Source: Pseudomonas sp. B21-040
GTDB lineage: Bacteria; Pseudomonadota; Gammaproteobacteria; Pseudomonadales; Pseudomonadaceae
Length of the DNA: 64,000 bases
Assembly: GCF_024748695.1 (NCBI RefSeq)
Contig: NZ_CP087176.1
Location: forward strand, 3,961,501 to 4,025,500
Reading direction: 5' to 3'
In this document: in pieces, positions 45,635 through 54,885 of the stretch
How the letters are laid out: each line of letters begins with the position of its first letter
Position numbering within the stretch: the first letter of the stretch is position 1
Notes under the pieces: model-generated
The model's input: the letters and a program-made list of their open reading frames with translations, nothing else
What the model was told of the DNA's origin: nothing
Databases searched by the model: none
Translations under genes and position numbers: made by a program

Positions 45635-46575
45635 CCCACGATATCGATCAATTGCTCGCGCTGTGCGCCGGTGAGCATCGGCCCGAAACCGGCACCGGCG
45701 TTGTCCGCCATGTAACGCGGATTACCGGTGCCGGGGATCACACAGGTCACCGCCGAATGTGACAACAAGAACTTCAATGCCAGTTGCGCCCAACTGGTCA
45801 CCCCCACTTGTGCGGCCCACCCGGGTAACGGCTTGCCCTTCAATCGCTCGAGTAAACCGCCGCCCCCGAAGGGCCGGTTGCAGATCACCGCCACGCCTCG
45901 TTCGCGGCACAGCGGCAGGATGCGTTTTTCGACAGTGCGATCATCCAGTGCGTAATTGATCTGCAAAAAATCCAGCGGCTCGGCCTTGAGCAGCGCTTCT
46001 ACTTCTTCATAGGCCGACGCCGTGTAATGGGTGATGCCGATGTAGCGAATGCGCCCTTGTTCCTTCCATTGACGCAAAGTCGGCAAATGGGTTTGCCAGT
46101 CCAGCAGGTTGTGGATCTGCATCAGGTCGATGCGGTCGGTTTGCAGCAGTTTGAACGAGCGCTCCATTTGCGCGATGCCTTCTTCGCGTCCCTGAGTCCA
46201 CACCTTGGTGGCCAGAAAGGCCGGCGAGCGAGGTTCGTGAATAGACAGCAACTCACCGGTGGTCTGTTCGGCGCGGCCATACATGGGCGAACTGTCGATG
46301 ACCGTCCCGCCTTTTTTGAACAACGCACTGAGCACCTCTGGCAGTTGTTTATAGGCGGGGCTGGCCGGCTCGACATCGAAGCCGCGATAGGTGCCTAGCC
46401 CGACAATGGGCAATGGCTCGGCGCTGGAGGGGATGGCGCGGGTCAGCATGGTCTTGCCTCCTGTGTCCGTCGACGGTGCAGATGTTGCGAAGGCTCGATC
46501 GACGGTAAACACCGCCGAAGCGCCGGCAGCCAGCGTGAGTAATTGTCGACGCGTGTATCCATCAGTGCCGCTCAT
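45631..46575 (-). CDS. aldo/keto reductase with Tat signal
   Basis: A 314-residue protein. The N terminus TRRQLLTLAAGASAVF is a twin-arginine export signal, then an aldo/keto reductase barrel with the tetrad visible: Asp and Tyr in VIDSSPMYG, Lys in ATKVWTQG and His in LMQIHNLLDW. The family uses NADPH; a Tat-exported member would need to fold with cofactor before export, so it probably works in the periplasm. Substrate unknown. Divergent from the alpha/beta hydrolase gene. Confidence 0.88.
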   Translation of the reverse strand: MSGTDGYTRRQLLTLAAGASAVFTVDRAFATSAPSTDTGGKTMLTRAIPSSAEPLPIVGLGTYRGFDVEPASPAYKQLPEVLSALFKKGGTVIDSSPMYGRAEQTTGELLSIHEPRSPAFLATKVWTQGREEGIAQMERSFKLLQTDRIDLMQIHNLLDWQTHLPTLRQWKEQGRIRYIGITHYTASAYEEVEALLKAEPLDFLQINYALDDRTVEKRILPLCRERGVAVICNRPFGGGGLLERLKGKPLPGWAAQVGVTSWAQLALKFLLSHSAVTCVIPGTGNPRYMADNAGAGFGPMLTGAQREQLIDIVG

Positions 46576-46701
46576 CGTATTGCCCGTCCGGCGCCATCCC
46601 GTTTGCCCTGGTCGCCCGGGGCGTGGCCAGACCCGGCGCGCCCTGCTGCCAGTGGACTAGACTCTGACACCGATCACCTGTCCGCGGTTTTCTGCCCCAG
46701 A

Positions 46702-46728
46702 GCCGTCCATGCCGTCCATGCCGTCCAC
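46702..46728 (+). repeat. three tandem 9-bp repeats at a gene start
   Basis: GCCGTCCAT at 46702 and 46711, then GCCGTCCAC at 46720. They overlap an alternative ATG (46709) of the alpha/beta hydrolase and could change its N terminus in frame. Confidence 0.6.
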
Positions 46729-46741
46729 TAAAGTTAGTCGA

Positions 46742-47506
46742 ATGTTTCGAACCCTGGCGCTTCTCATCGTCATCATTGCCGCGTTGTACCTGGCGCTGTG
46801 TGCGGCATTGTTCGTATTTCAGCGCGCCTTGATCTACTTCCCGCAACCGGCCGCCCTCGAAACGCCCGCCTCGCTACTGACGCTGACCGTCGACGACGCG
46901 CACATTCAGGTGTCTGTTCGCCCGCATGCCGGCCCGAAGGCGTTGATCTATTTGGGTGGCAATGCCGAGGATGTATCACGCAATTTGCCGGCGTTTTCTC
47001 AGGCGTTCCCCGAGCACGCGCTGTACTTGATGCACTATCGAGGGTTTGGCGGCAGCACGGGGTCGCCGTCCGAAGAAGCCCTCGCGCGCGATGCCCTGAC
47101 GTTGTTTGACAAGGTCTACGACAGCCATCCACAGGTCGCAATTGTGGGGCGCAGCCTCGGCTCAGGCGTTGCCGTGCGCCTGGCCAGCCAGCGCCCGGCC
47201 TCGCGGCTGATTTTGATTACGCCTTACAACAGCCTCGAAGGCCTGGCGGCACAACGGTTTCGCTGGTTTCCGGTGCGGTGGCTGCTCAAGGATCGATTTG
47301 AATCATGGCGATACGCGGCCCACATCACGGTGCCGACGCTGATGATCGAGGCCGAGCACGACGAGGTTATTCCTCGCACAAGTACCGAGCGGCTCTACCG
47401 CCATTTCGCGCCCGGCGTGGCCACGCTGAAAGTGATCCCGGGCGTCGGCCATAACTCCATCTCCGACAGCCCCGACTACCTGAAGCTCATGGGCGCTGGA
47501 TTATGA
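46742..47506 (+). CDS. membrane-anchored alpha/beta hydrolase
   Basis: A 254-residue protein. One N-terminal membrane helix (FRTLALLIVIIAALYLALCA) anchors a serine hydrolase domain of the YfhR/ABHD13-like kind: oxyanion segment IYLGGNAEDVSRN, nucleophile elbow VGRSLGSG, acid in EAEHDEVIP and final His in PGVGHNSI. Substrate unknown; relatives are esterases or peptidases at the membrane. I take the ATG at 46742; an ATG at 46709 adds MPSMPSTKVSR from a tandem repeat. Upstream gene is divergent. Confidence 0.85.
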   Translation: MFRTLALLIVIIAALYLALCAALFVFQRALIYFPQPAALETPASLLTLTVDDAHIQVSVRPHAGPKALIYLGGNAEDVSRNLPAFSQAFPEHALYLMHYRGFGGSTGSPSEEALARDALTLFDKVYDSHPQVAIVGRSLGSGVAVRLASQRPASRLILITPYNSLEGLAAQRFRWFPVRWLLKDRFESWRYAAHITVPTLMIEAEHDEVIPRTSTERLYRHFAPGVATLKVIPGVGHNSISDSPDYLKLMGAGL

Positions 47507-47619
47507 AAAATAGCGTGCTCATAGACAGCATCGATCACCCGGTCACAGAGAGTGATTGGACTCGCCGCCCTCAAGCTCTTAGCCTGCGCGCGACGCGATA
47601 CACCTGAAGGCAGAACACG

Positions 47620-48519
47620 ATGATCGTCAGACCCAAACCGAACTTCATCAATATACTGAGCGCCACCAAGGGCTCCATCGCCAAACGGATTGCCTTGCGC
47701 AGCCTGATGGTGATGCTGCTGGCGTCAGTCATCGTGCTCGTCGAGACGTGGCACCCCAGCTACTTTTCCAAAGTCAGCGCAACGCCGTTCACCCTGCTGG
47801 GCCTGTCGCTGTCGATCTTCATGAGTTTTCGCAACAACGCCTGTTATGACCGCTGGTATGAAGGCCGCAAAGCCTGGGGCGATGTGATGGTCGCGATTCG
47901 TTCGATGATTCGTGAAACCACGATCATCAAGGACGCCAATACGCGCAACGCCCTGTTGAGTCAGCTGTGCGGGTTCGCCCACGCGCTCAACGCAAAACTT
48001 CGCCAGGAAAACGAGCAGGAGGCGAGTGCCCGCTGGCTCGATCCGATCCCCAATGACCACTCGCCCGACTTCAGCGGGAGCATTTTGCTGAACGTCACGC
48101 AGCAGTGTTCGGCACTCAGTGAGTCAGGGGTGATCAACGAATGGCGCTACACGATCATGGCCAGCCACCTGGCGCACCTGACCCAGGCGCAAGCCGCCTG
48201 CGAGCGGATCAAACACACGCCGCTGCCGTTTGCCTACACCTTGTTGCTGCACCGAACCAGCTACCTCTTCTGCTTCCTGCTGCCCTTCGCAATGGCCGAG
48301 CCGCTGGGCTGGATGACCCCGATTTTCACGGCGATTGTCAGCTATACCTTTTTCGGTCTGGACGCGATTGGCGATGAACTGGAGGACCCGTTTGGTCGCG
48401 ACGAAAACGATCTGCCCCTCGACGCGATCGTGCGCACCATCGAGCGCGAAACTCTCACCGCCATGGGGCAAACACAACTGCCTCCGGTGCTGGCGCCGGT
48501 GGACTTTGTGTTGAGCTGA
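47620..48519 (+). CDS. bestrophin-family ion channel protein (YneE-like)
   Basis: A 299-residue membrane protein beginning with a soluble lead (MIVRPKPNFINILSATKG), then helices, the family motif RNNACYDRWYEGRKAWG, and a late amphipathic part ending DAIGDELEDPFGRDENDLPL. Bacterial bestrophins form pentameric cation channels. The regulation and physiological role are unknown. It lies alone, convergent on the epimerase gene with the stops 3 bases apart. Confidence 0.9.
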   Translation: MIVRPKPNFINILSATKGSIAKRIALRSLMVMLLASVIVLVETWHPSYFSKVSATPFTLLGLSLSIFMSFRNNACYDRWYEGRKAWGDVMVAIRSMIRETTIIKDANTRNALLSQLCGFAHALNAKLRQENEQEASARWLDPIPNDHSPDFSGSILLNVTQQCSALSESGVINEWRYTIMASHLAHLTQAQAACERIKHTPLPFAYTLLLHRTSYLFCFLLPFAMAEPLGWMTPIFTAIVSYTFFGLDAIGDELEDPFGRDENDLPLDAIVRTIERETLTAMGQTQLPPVLAPVDFVLS

Positions 48520-48521
48520 CG

Positions 48522-49499
48522 TCACACCTGATAAAAGTGCCGATACCACGCCACAAACTGCGCCACGCCGGCTTCAACCGCCACTTGCGGGCGGAAGTCG
48601 ACCCAGTCTGCCAACGCCGACACATCGGCCCAGGTCTTGATGACATCCCCAGGTTGCATCGGCAAGTAATTGCGCTGCGCCTTGATCCCTAATGCCGACT
48701 CCAGGCATTCGATAAAATCCAGCAGCGCAATCGGCATGCCACGGCCGATGTTGAAAATCCGGTTGACGCCCTCATCTGCCTGGTTCGGCAGTGGCGGCTT
48801 GAGACGCAGCCGGACGATGCCTTCGACGATGTCGTCGATGTAGGTGAAGTCGCGCGCCATCTGGCCATGGTTGAACACATCGATGGGCTGGCCCTTGAGG
48901 ATCGCTTCGGTGAACTTGAACAACGCCATGTCGGGACGGCCCCACGGTCCGTAGACGGTAAAAAAGCGCAGGCCGCTGGCCTTCAGACCGTAGAGATGAC
49001 AGTAGCTGTCGGCGAGCAATTCATTGGCGCGCTTGCTCGCCGCGTACAGCGAAACCGGATGATCGACCCGGTCATCGACGCTGAACGGCAGTTTGCTGTT
49101 GGCACCGTACACTGAGCTGCTTGACGCGTAGATCAAGTGCGCGGGCGGATGGTGCCGGCAGGCTTCCAGCACATTCAAGAAGCCCACCAGGTTGGATTGA
49201 GCATAGGCATCCGGATTGTGTTGCGAGTAACGAACGCCCGCTTGCGCCGCCAGGTGCACCACTTCGGTGAAGCGATACTCGTTGAACAACCCCATCAAGG
49301 CGGGTTTGTCGACGATGTCCATCTTCTGAAAATGGAAGCCCTGCAACGCGCTCAATTGTTCGAGCCGAGCGCGCTTGAGCGCCACGCTGTAATAGTCGTT
49401 GAGGTTGTCGAGGCCTATCACTTCCAGACCTTGGAGGCACAACCGTTTGACCGTGTGATACCCAATGAACCCTGCGGCGCCAGTCACAAGAACGGTCAT
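48522..49499 (-). CDS. NAD-dependent epimerase, UDP-glucuronate 4-epimerase type
   Basis: A 325-residue extended SDR. NAD motif VTGAAGFIGYHTVKRL, catalytic Ser/Tyr/Lys in IYASSSSVYG and SLYAASKRANE, and sugar-nucleotide part RFFTVYGPWGRPDMALFKFT. This is the signature of UDP-glucuronate 4-epimerase, which makes UDP-galacturonate. It is divergent from the exopolysaccharide operon, which supplies UDP-glucuronate through Ugd, so both uronates may enter the polymer. Confidence 0.9.
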   Translation of the reverse strand: MTVLVTGAAGFIGYHTVKRLCLQGLEVIGLDNLNDYYSVALKRARLEQLSALQGFHFQKMDIVDKPALMGLFNEYRFTEVVHLAAQAGVRYSQHNPDAYAQSNLVGFLNVLEACRHHPPAHLIYASSSSVYGANSKLPFSVDDRVDHPVSLYAASKRANELLADSYCHLYGLKASGLRFFTVYGPWGRPDMALFKFTEAILKGQPIDVFNHGQMARDFTYIDDIVEGIVRLRLKPPLPNQADEGVNRIFNIGRGMPIALLDFIECLESALGIKAQRNYLPMQPGDVIKTWADVSALADWVDFRPQVAVEAGVAQFVAWYRHFYQV

Positions 49500-49741
49500 A
49501 GTGCCTTGCTCCGTTGTTCAGACAAGAGTTGTTAGTTATAGCGTTGCTATTGCATTGGGTCCAGATTGGGAGCTCACTACTTACTATCCCCAACATCGGG
49601 GACTGCACTCGGTCGGGATGACTATTAATAGCGTCAAAAGTTTAATAAACCCGACGAAACGGAAATCAACCACAAAAACAATTGCTTGCGTACTGTCAAA
49701 ATCGCCAATGGATAAAAGGCATGTATTTTGACAAGGAACGT

Positions 49742-49770
49742 TTGACAGACCGCTTAGAGTGGTCGATAAC
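49742..49770 (+). promoter_or_regulatory. sigma70-type promoter of the exopolysaccharide operon
   Basis: TTGACA (49742-49747), 17-base spacer, GATAAC (49765-49770). Transcription would start near 49777, giving a leader of about 330 bases. Confidence 0.6.
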
Positions 49771-49879
49771 TACACCGGTCTATTTGAACAGAGCGTGAGT
49801 GCAGATTGCCTGCATTGGCGGTTGTTCCTTAGACCCACCTCTTCAGAACTATTTTTTTGTGGGTCCCATGTGCAGACCG

Positions 49880-49890
49880 TGCGGTAGCTT
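49880..49890 (+). promoter_or_regulatory. ops-like element for RfaH recruitment
   Basis: TGCGGTAGCTT matches the ops consensus GGCGGTAGYNT at all but the first base. It lies about 105 bases into the predicted leader and ahead of an RfaH-like gene, just where RfaH would load on paused RNA polymerase. Confidence 0.55.
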
Positions 49891-50107
49891 TGTCTGTTTC
49901 AACGTTGAGCCACGGTCTTATGCCCAAAGCGCTACTTGTTAGAGCATTACGTTATTCGTTGCACTTTCGTGAAGCACTATGTGCTTCAGTATTGAAACAC
50001 TACTGCACATACATACATAAAAAAACATATCTGCGTCCAACTTCACTTCATAGGCCTCACTAGAGCCACTGCCTGCCTAAACTTCGCTAATTACAGAGTT
50101 TACCAGC

Positions 50108-50644
50108 ATGCCAGCACATAGCTCCGAACGGTCTAATTGGTACCTCCTGCAATGCAAACCACGTCAGGACGAACGTGCCCATCTCAACCTGCTTCAACAA
50201 AATTATGTGATCTTCCACCCTCAGTTGGTGAGTGAACGCGTGATCCGCGGGAAACGCCATCGGGTGCTGGAATCGCTCTTCCCTGGGTATTTGTTTATCC
50301 ATCTCAGCCGTAGCGACAATTGGGCGCCCATCCGTTCTACCCGCGGCGTCAGTCGTATTGTCGAATTCAATCATGGTCCTGCGACGGTGTCCGAGCACGT
50401 CATCGAGCATCTGCGTGCGCGCTGTATTGAATCAGCGGAACCGCACACCAGCCACGACCTGAAACCCGGCGAACACTTGCAGATCATTCGAGGGCCGCTG
50501 TCGCCACTTGAAGGCGTCTTCATTTCCTCGCTCGGCGCCGAGCGCGTCATGATCCTGTTGCAGTTTCTTAATCGGGAACAAACTATTTGCGTCCCGCGAA
50601 GTGATCTCGAACGTCATAGCACGCCATTACAAATAAATAACTAA
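50108..50644 (+). CDS. rfaH: RfaH/NusG-family transcription antiterminator
   Basis: A 178-residue NusG paralog. The NGN domain (WYLLQCKPRQDERAHLNLL; SLFPGYLFIHLSRSDNW; RSTRGVSRIVEFNHGPATV) is followed by a KOW domain (KPGEHLQIIRGPLSPLEG). It should load on RNA polymerase at an ops site, suppress pausing and Rho, and help ribosomes to engage. It is the first gene of the exopolysaccharide operon and an ops-like element precedes it, so it likely acts on its own operon. Confidence 0.88.
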   Translation: MPAHSSERSNWYLLQCKPRQDERAHLNLLQQNYVIFHPQLVSERVIRGKRHRVLESLFPGYLFIHLSRSDNWAPIRSTRGVSRIVEFNHGPATVSEHVIEHLRARCIESAEPHTSHDLKPGEHLQIIRGPLSPLEGVFISSLGAERVMILLQFLNREQTICVPRSDLERHSTPLQINN

Positions 50645-50682
50645 TCGCTTGCCTTATATGCTTTTTTTTCAGGAGCTATAAC

Positions 50683-51843
50683 ATGGCCTTGAAGTCACGC
50701 TGCCTTATTGCACTGATCACGGCCTCTCTTTATTCAGGGATGGCATGGAGTATTCGCCCACAATACATAAACGTTTACGGCTTCAACTTCACCCCGACTT
50801 TTTTAGTCTCTGAAAGTTACGATGACAACTTTCGTGAGTTAGAAAGCAATGTGCAGTCTTCCATGATCACCCGTTTGGCGCCCTCCTTCGAGCTCAAGGC
50901 CGAAGACCGCAACAGCGCCACTCGCCTGATCTGGCAACCCGCCCGCTACATCTATCACGACGAGTCGGACGCCTCATACACGGCCCATCGCGTGCGGGCG
51001 GACAGCATCATGGAATTCACCGATCGACACCGTCTGAAACTTGAAGCCGAATACCGTAAATGGGAGCGCACAGAATCGACGGCCGTAGAAGGCGTCAATG
51101 ACAAGCTCAATAACAAACGGGTCGGCGGTTTATATACCTACGGCGCCAAAAGTGCAGATAACCAGATCGATTTCGGTGCCAGTTATGCGGAACTTCGTTA
51201 CGACAATGCCGACGGGATCAACGACGACAAAGAACGTAATACCACCGGCGTGACGACTACCTGGTATCACCGCATCGGCAGTAATACCCGCGGTTTGCTG
51301 GAATACGATCACACCAATTTTGATTATCTGTTATCCAACAGTCCGCGCAGCAGTAAATCCGATGCCCTACTCGCCGGTGCAACGTGGGACGTCACCGCAC
51401 GCACGACAGGCAAAGTGCGCATCGGCTATGAGAAAAAGAACTTCGACAGCAGCCAGTCCAAAGACCTCGACAACCCCACCTGGCAAGTGGACCTGCAATG
51501 GAAACCTCTAACCTATTCGACATTTACCTTCCTCGCCCGCCAGGCCCTCGCCGAAGGTGACGATGGCGCTGATGCCGTGAAGTCGACCTTCACCCAGGTC
51601 GGCTGGCGTCATGGCTGGACCGAACGGATCACCTCCGTGGCCCAGGCCGGGTACGGTCGGTATGTCTACGAAGGCCAAAGCCGTACAGACAATCTCCAGG
51701 ATTACAACCTGGGTTTGATTTACGCCATGCGCCGTTGGCTGGATATCGAACTGGGCTATCGCTACCGCGATAACGATTCCGATGCCGACAATGAAAGTTT
51801 CACCCGCAACATTGTTTCGATCAGCTTCAACGTAAGCCTTTAG
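50683..51843 (+). CDS. outer-membrane beta-barrel protein of the exopolysaccharide cluster
   Basis: A 386-residue exported protein with a signal peptide (cut near GMAWS, residue 23). The rest is a run of amphipathic strands with many alternating Tyr, Arg and Asp residues (FDYLLSNSPR, YGRYVYEGQSR) and a final strand ending in NIVSISFNVSL. It resembles the barrel proteins that sit in exopolysaccharide loci beside a Wza-like lipid-free exporter. It may form or assist the outer-membrane exit. First structural gene after rfaH. Confidence 0.8.
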   Translation: MALKSRCLIALITASLYSGMAWSIRPQYINVYGFNFTPTFLVSESYDDNFRELESNVQSSMITRLAPSFELKAEDRNSATRLIWQPARYIYHDESDASYTAHRVRADSIMEFTDRHRLKLEAEYRKWERTESTAVEGVNDKLNNKRVGGLYTYGAKSADNQIDFGASYAELRYDNADGINDDKERNTTGVTTTWYHRIGSNTRGLLEYDHTNFDYLLSNSPRSSKSDALLAGATWDVTARTTGKVRIGYEKKNFDSSQSKDLDNPTWQVDLQWKPLTYSTFTFLARQALAEGDDGADAVKSTFTQVGWRHGWTERITSVAQAGYGRYVYEGQSRTDNLQDYNLGLIYAMRRWLDIELGYRYRDNDSDADNESFTRNIVSISFNVSL

Positions 51844-51855
51844 GAGGGTTTCGAC

Positions 51856-52389
51856 ATGAACTCACAGACTCTTGGCTTGTTGTTCACTTTGCTGGTTGTC
51901 CCCACGACCCATGCAGCGGATTCCGGTACTCAGTACAAACTGGCGGCCGGGGATGTCTTGCGCATCACGGTATTTGGCGAACCGGAATTGAGCCTCAAAC
52001 GTATCCGTCTCAGTGACGCCGGCACGTTTTCCTATCCGTTCCTGGGTGAGATTTCCGCCAAGGGGCTCACACCGAACCAGGTCGAAAAAATCATCGTCGA
52101 CGGGCTTAAACAGGGCTACCTGACCGACCCGAAGGTCAGCCTGAGCCAGATTGAGTACCGCTCGTTCTACATCAATGGCGAAGTGCAAAAACCCGGCAGC
52201 TATCCGTTCATACCCGGCCTGACCCTGGAGAAAGCCATCGCGTTGGGCGGTGGCCTGACGGAGCGCGCTTCGATCAAACGCGTGACCATCGTGCGCGGCG
52301 ATGGCGGTACGACGCTCACCGATGAAGTCACCCGCAACACCACGATTGCTCCCGGCGACACCATTTCCATTGCACAAGGCTTTTTCTAA
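51856..52389 (+). CDS. polysaccharide export protein, short Wza-like
   Basis: A 177-residue periplasmic protein. Signal peptide residues 1-20 has no lipobox cysteine, so it is not a lipoprotein like Wza. The poly-export domain (YKLAAGDVLRITVFGEPELS) and one SLBB domain (FYINGEVQKPGSYPFIPGLT) follow. Such short forms (as in EpsE/GumB-like systems) form the periplasmic part of the export channel with a separate outer-membrane barrel, matching the gene just upstream. Confidence 0.9.
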   Translation: MNSQTLGLLFTLLVVPTTHAADSGTQYKLAAGDVLRITVFGEPELSLKRIRLSDAGTFSYPFLGEISAKGLTPNQVEKIIVDGLKQGYLTDPKVSLSQIEYRSFYINGEVQKPGSYPFIPGLTLEKAIALGGGLTERASIKRVTIVRGDGGTTLTDEVTRNTTIAPGDTISIAQGFF

Positions 52390-52391
52390 TC

Positions 52392-54704
52392 ATGGACAAC
52401 AGCCCTAGCACCTACGTCGAACGTCCTCTGCAAACGCACGTGCATCAGCAGCACAGCGAAGACAGAGACACCATTGACCTACTCAAACTGTGGAGGGTTA
52501 TCTGGCGCGCAAAATGGACAATCGGCTGGCTGATCCTGTTTAGCTGTGCCCTGGCGGCGGTGGCGGTTTCGCTCATTACCCCGCAATACATCGGCAGCAC
52601 CACGTTGCTGTTCAACGAAAAAACACCACCGCTGATGTCCTTCCAGCAAGTCAAGGACTCAAGCACCAACGCCACTGACTACTTGCAGACCCAGCAGGCC
52701 CTTCTCGAATCCCGGGACCTGGCCGAACGCGCGGTGCGAAAACTCAATCTCACCACCAACCCGATCACCGACCCGCGCCAGCAACCGGCGCCCTGGTTCA
52801 CGCCGCGCAAGTGGCTGGCGGCCCTGGAGCTCGACCAATGGATCCCCGGTCTGGCCATTTTGATGCCCGTCAAGGACACCCCGACCGAGGAAGACGTCTT
52901 CAACCAGGTCACGCAAAACCTGATGCTGCACACCACGGTCAAGTTCGTCGGCAAGAGCCAACTGCTCGAAATCCAGGTTGAACTGCCCGACCCGGATCTT
53001 GCCGCCGCAGCAGCCAATGCACTGGCCCAAGGCTTTACCGACAGCCAGATCGACACCAGCGAGAAGTCTTCGCAGTCCACCACGGCCTGGATGAACACGC
53101 GGCTGGTCGAGTTGCGCAACAACTTGCGCGTGGCCGAGAAAAAACTCCAGGGCTATCGCGAAGAACAAGGCCTGGTCGATGTCGGCGGCGTCGCCACCAT
53201 CAGCGCCAACGAACTGGAAATGACTGGCAGCCGAATGGTCGATGCCCGCCGTACCCGCGCCGAAGCCGAGAGCGAATACCGTCAGGCCAAAGCCTTGAGC
53301 AATGGTGACTTGAGCCGGCTCTCCAGTGTGCCCGCGGTGTTGAGCAACCCGCTGGTCCAGCAGTTCCAGGCGGACCGGGCCAAGGCCCAGGCGAAAGTCG
53401 ATGAACTGTCGGGGCGCTATGGTCCCAAACACCCGAGCCTGATTTCCGCGCAATCTGAATTGCGCGCCGCCACCACCAGCCTGCAATTGCAAGTGCAGCA
53501 GGTGGTTGCCGGGATCGAGCGGCAGTACCAGCTCGCCTCGGCCAGCGAAGCCTCGTTGCGCCAATCGTTCAACAGCAACAAGGCGCAGATCCAGGACATC
53601 GCTCGCAAGGAGTTTCAGCTGCGCGAGTTCCAGCGTGAGGTCGATAGCACCCGTGCGCTGTATGAAACCTTCGTCACCCGCTTGAAGGAAACCGCCGCCA
53701 CCGCCGACATGGACTCGACCAAGGTGCGCATCGTCGACCCGGCGATTGTGCCGGTGGAAGCCAGCAAACCGCGCAAAACCTTGATTGTGGGGATCGTCGG
53801 GTTGCTGGCGGCTGTGATCGGCGTGGCCCTGGCCCTGCTCTTCGACAGCCTGAGCAACACCTTCAAGACCGATGAAACCATCGAGAGCATGCTCCACATT
53901 CCATTGCTCAGTGTCGTGCCGTTGGTCGTGAAGAAAAGCCGCCGGCAACTGGCTCGGTTGTTTGAGGACAATGACCACCCGCGTTTTTCCGAAACCATTC
54001 GCAACCTGCGCACCTGGCTGATGCTGCAAAGCAGCGACATGCCGTCGCAGATCGTGCTGGTCACCTCGACCGTCGCCGGCGAGGGCAAAAGCACCATTGC
54101 CAACAACCTCGCCAGCTCGCTCACCGCCCTTGAACGTGTGCTGCTGATCGATGCCGACATGCGCCAACCCACCCTGGCGCTGAACTTTGATTTCCCGCCG
54201 GACAGCCCCGGACTGGCCAACGTGATTGCCGGCACCGCCCGGCTCGAGGACTGCATCTTGTCGGTCGGCAATCTGGACTTGCTGCCGGCCGGAAAGATGG
54301 GGCCGTCCTCGGTGGATGTGTTCACCGCGCCGCGCCTGCCGTCTCCCGCCGATGCGCTCAATCCGGCGCGCCAGCCTCCACCGCAGGACTTGCTCAGTTC
54401 GCCGCGCATGGCCCGCATGCTCGAAGCGCTCAAGTTGCGTTACCGCCACATCATCATCGACTCCCCTCCCGCCGAGATGATCAGTGATGCGCTGCTGCTG
54501 GCCCAGCATTCGGACGCGGTGATTTATGTGGTCAAGGCCGACAGCACGTCAATCGGCCAGGTACAAAGGGGCATTGCCATGTTGCAACAAAGCCACGTAC
54601 CGGTGTTTGGCACCGTGCTCAACCAGGTCGACCTGCGCAAGGCGCGCAAGTACGGCTACAACCACTCCCGAACCTTTTACAACTACGACTTCGCGTCCCG
54701 GTAA
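52392..54704 (+). CDS. polysaccharide co-polymerase and tyrosine autokinase (Wzc-like)
   Basis: A 770-residue fusion. An N-terminal Wzz/GumC part with two membrane helices (about residues 45-65 and 460-480) surrounds a long coiled periplasmic region. The C-terminal BY-kinase has Walker A (VAGEGKST, about 560-568), A' (LLIDADMRQPT, about 583) and B (HIIIDSPPAE). The tail carries a tyrosine cluster (Tyr754, 756, 763, 765). It sets chain length and controls polymerisation and export by phosphorylation. It follows the Wza-like gene by two bases, so they are coupled. Confidence 0.93.
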   Translation: MDNSPSTYVERPLQTHVHQQHSEDRDTIDLLKLWRVIWRAKWTIGWLILFSCALAAVAVSLITPQYIGSTTLLFNEKTPPLMSFQQVKDSSTNATDYLQTQQALLESRDLAERAVRKLNLTTNPITDPRQQPAPWFTPRKWLAALELDQWIPGLAILMPVKDTPTEEDVFNQVTQNLMLHTTVKFVGKSQLLEIQVELPDPDLAAAAANALAQGFTDSQIDTSEKSSQSTTAWMNTRLVELRNNLRVAEKKLQGYREEQGLVDVGGVATISANELEMTGSRMVDARRTRAEAESEYRQAKALSNGDLSRLSSVPAVLSNPLVQQFQADRAKAQAKVDELSGRYGPKHPSLISAQSELRAATTSLQLQVQQVVAGIERQYQLASASEASLRQSFNSNKAQIQDIARKEFQLREFQREVDSTRALYETFVTRLKETAATADMDSTKVRIVDPAIVPVEASKPRKTLIVGIVGLLAAVIGVALALLFDSLSNTFKTDETIESMLHIPLLSVVPLVVKKSRRQLARLFEDNDHPRFSETIRNLRTWLMLQSSDMPSQIVLVTSTVAGEGKSTIANNLASSLTALERVLLIDADMRQPTLALNFDFPPDSPGLANVIAGTARLEDCILSVGNLDLLPAGKMGPSSVDVFTAPRLPSPADALNPARQPPPQDLLSSPRMARMLEALKLRYRHIIIDSPPAEMISDALLLAQHSDAVIYVVKADSTSIGQVQRGIAMLQQSHVPVFGTVLNQVDLRKARKYGYNHSRTFYNYDFASR

Positions 54705-54752
54705 TGAGTGATAGGGGGGCATTCCCCCCTCACCATAACGCCCCGCCATAAC

Positions 54753-54799
54753 AAAAAGCTGCATCACCTCAAACACAACAAAAAAAGCTGCTTCACCTC
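54753..54799 (+). repeat. 18-bp direct repeat between wzc-like and priming transferase genes
   Basis: AAAAAGCTGCATCACCTC at 54753 and AAAAAGCTGCTTCACCTC at 54782 differ by one base and are 29 apart, in the 181-bp gap between the two genes. Confidence 0.65.
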
Positions 54800-54885
54800 T
54801 GCCGAGCTACGGAAAAGCCTGCGGGAGCCACGCCGTGTCTGCCCGTCCAGCGTTTGCGCACTACGTCTGCCTTGAGGTCAAGCCC

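Larger units (their letters stand above)
49500..50107 (+). other. exopolysaccharide operon control region
   Basis: About 600 bp without a gene, AT-rich relative to its surroundings. It holds a sigma70-type promoter, a GACCCAC/GTGGGTC hairpin (49832-49865, loop with a T-run) and an ops-like element, all before the RfaH-like gene. Confidence 0.6.

Noticed and set aside
52659..54509. 616-codon open frame antisense to the Wzc-like kinase gene
   Set aside because: It mirrors a real, fully recognisable gene; high GC at third positions keeps antisense frames open. Its sequence is His/Gln/Gly/Arg-rich and shows no family.
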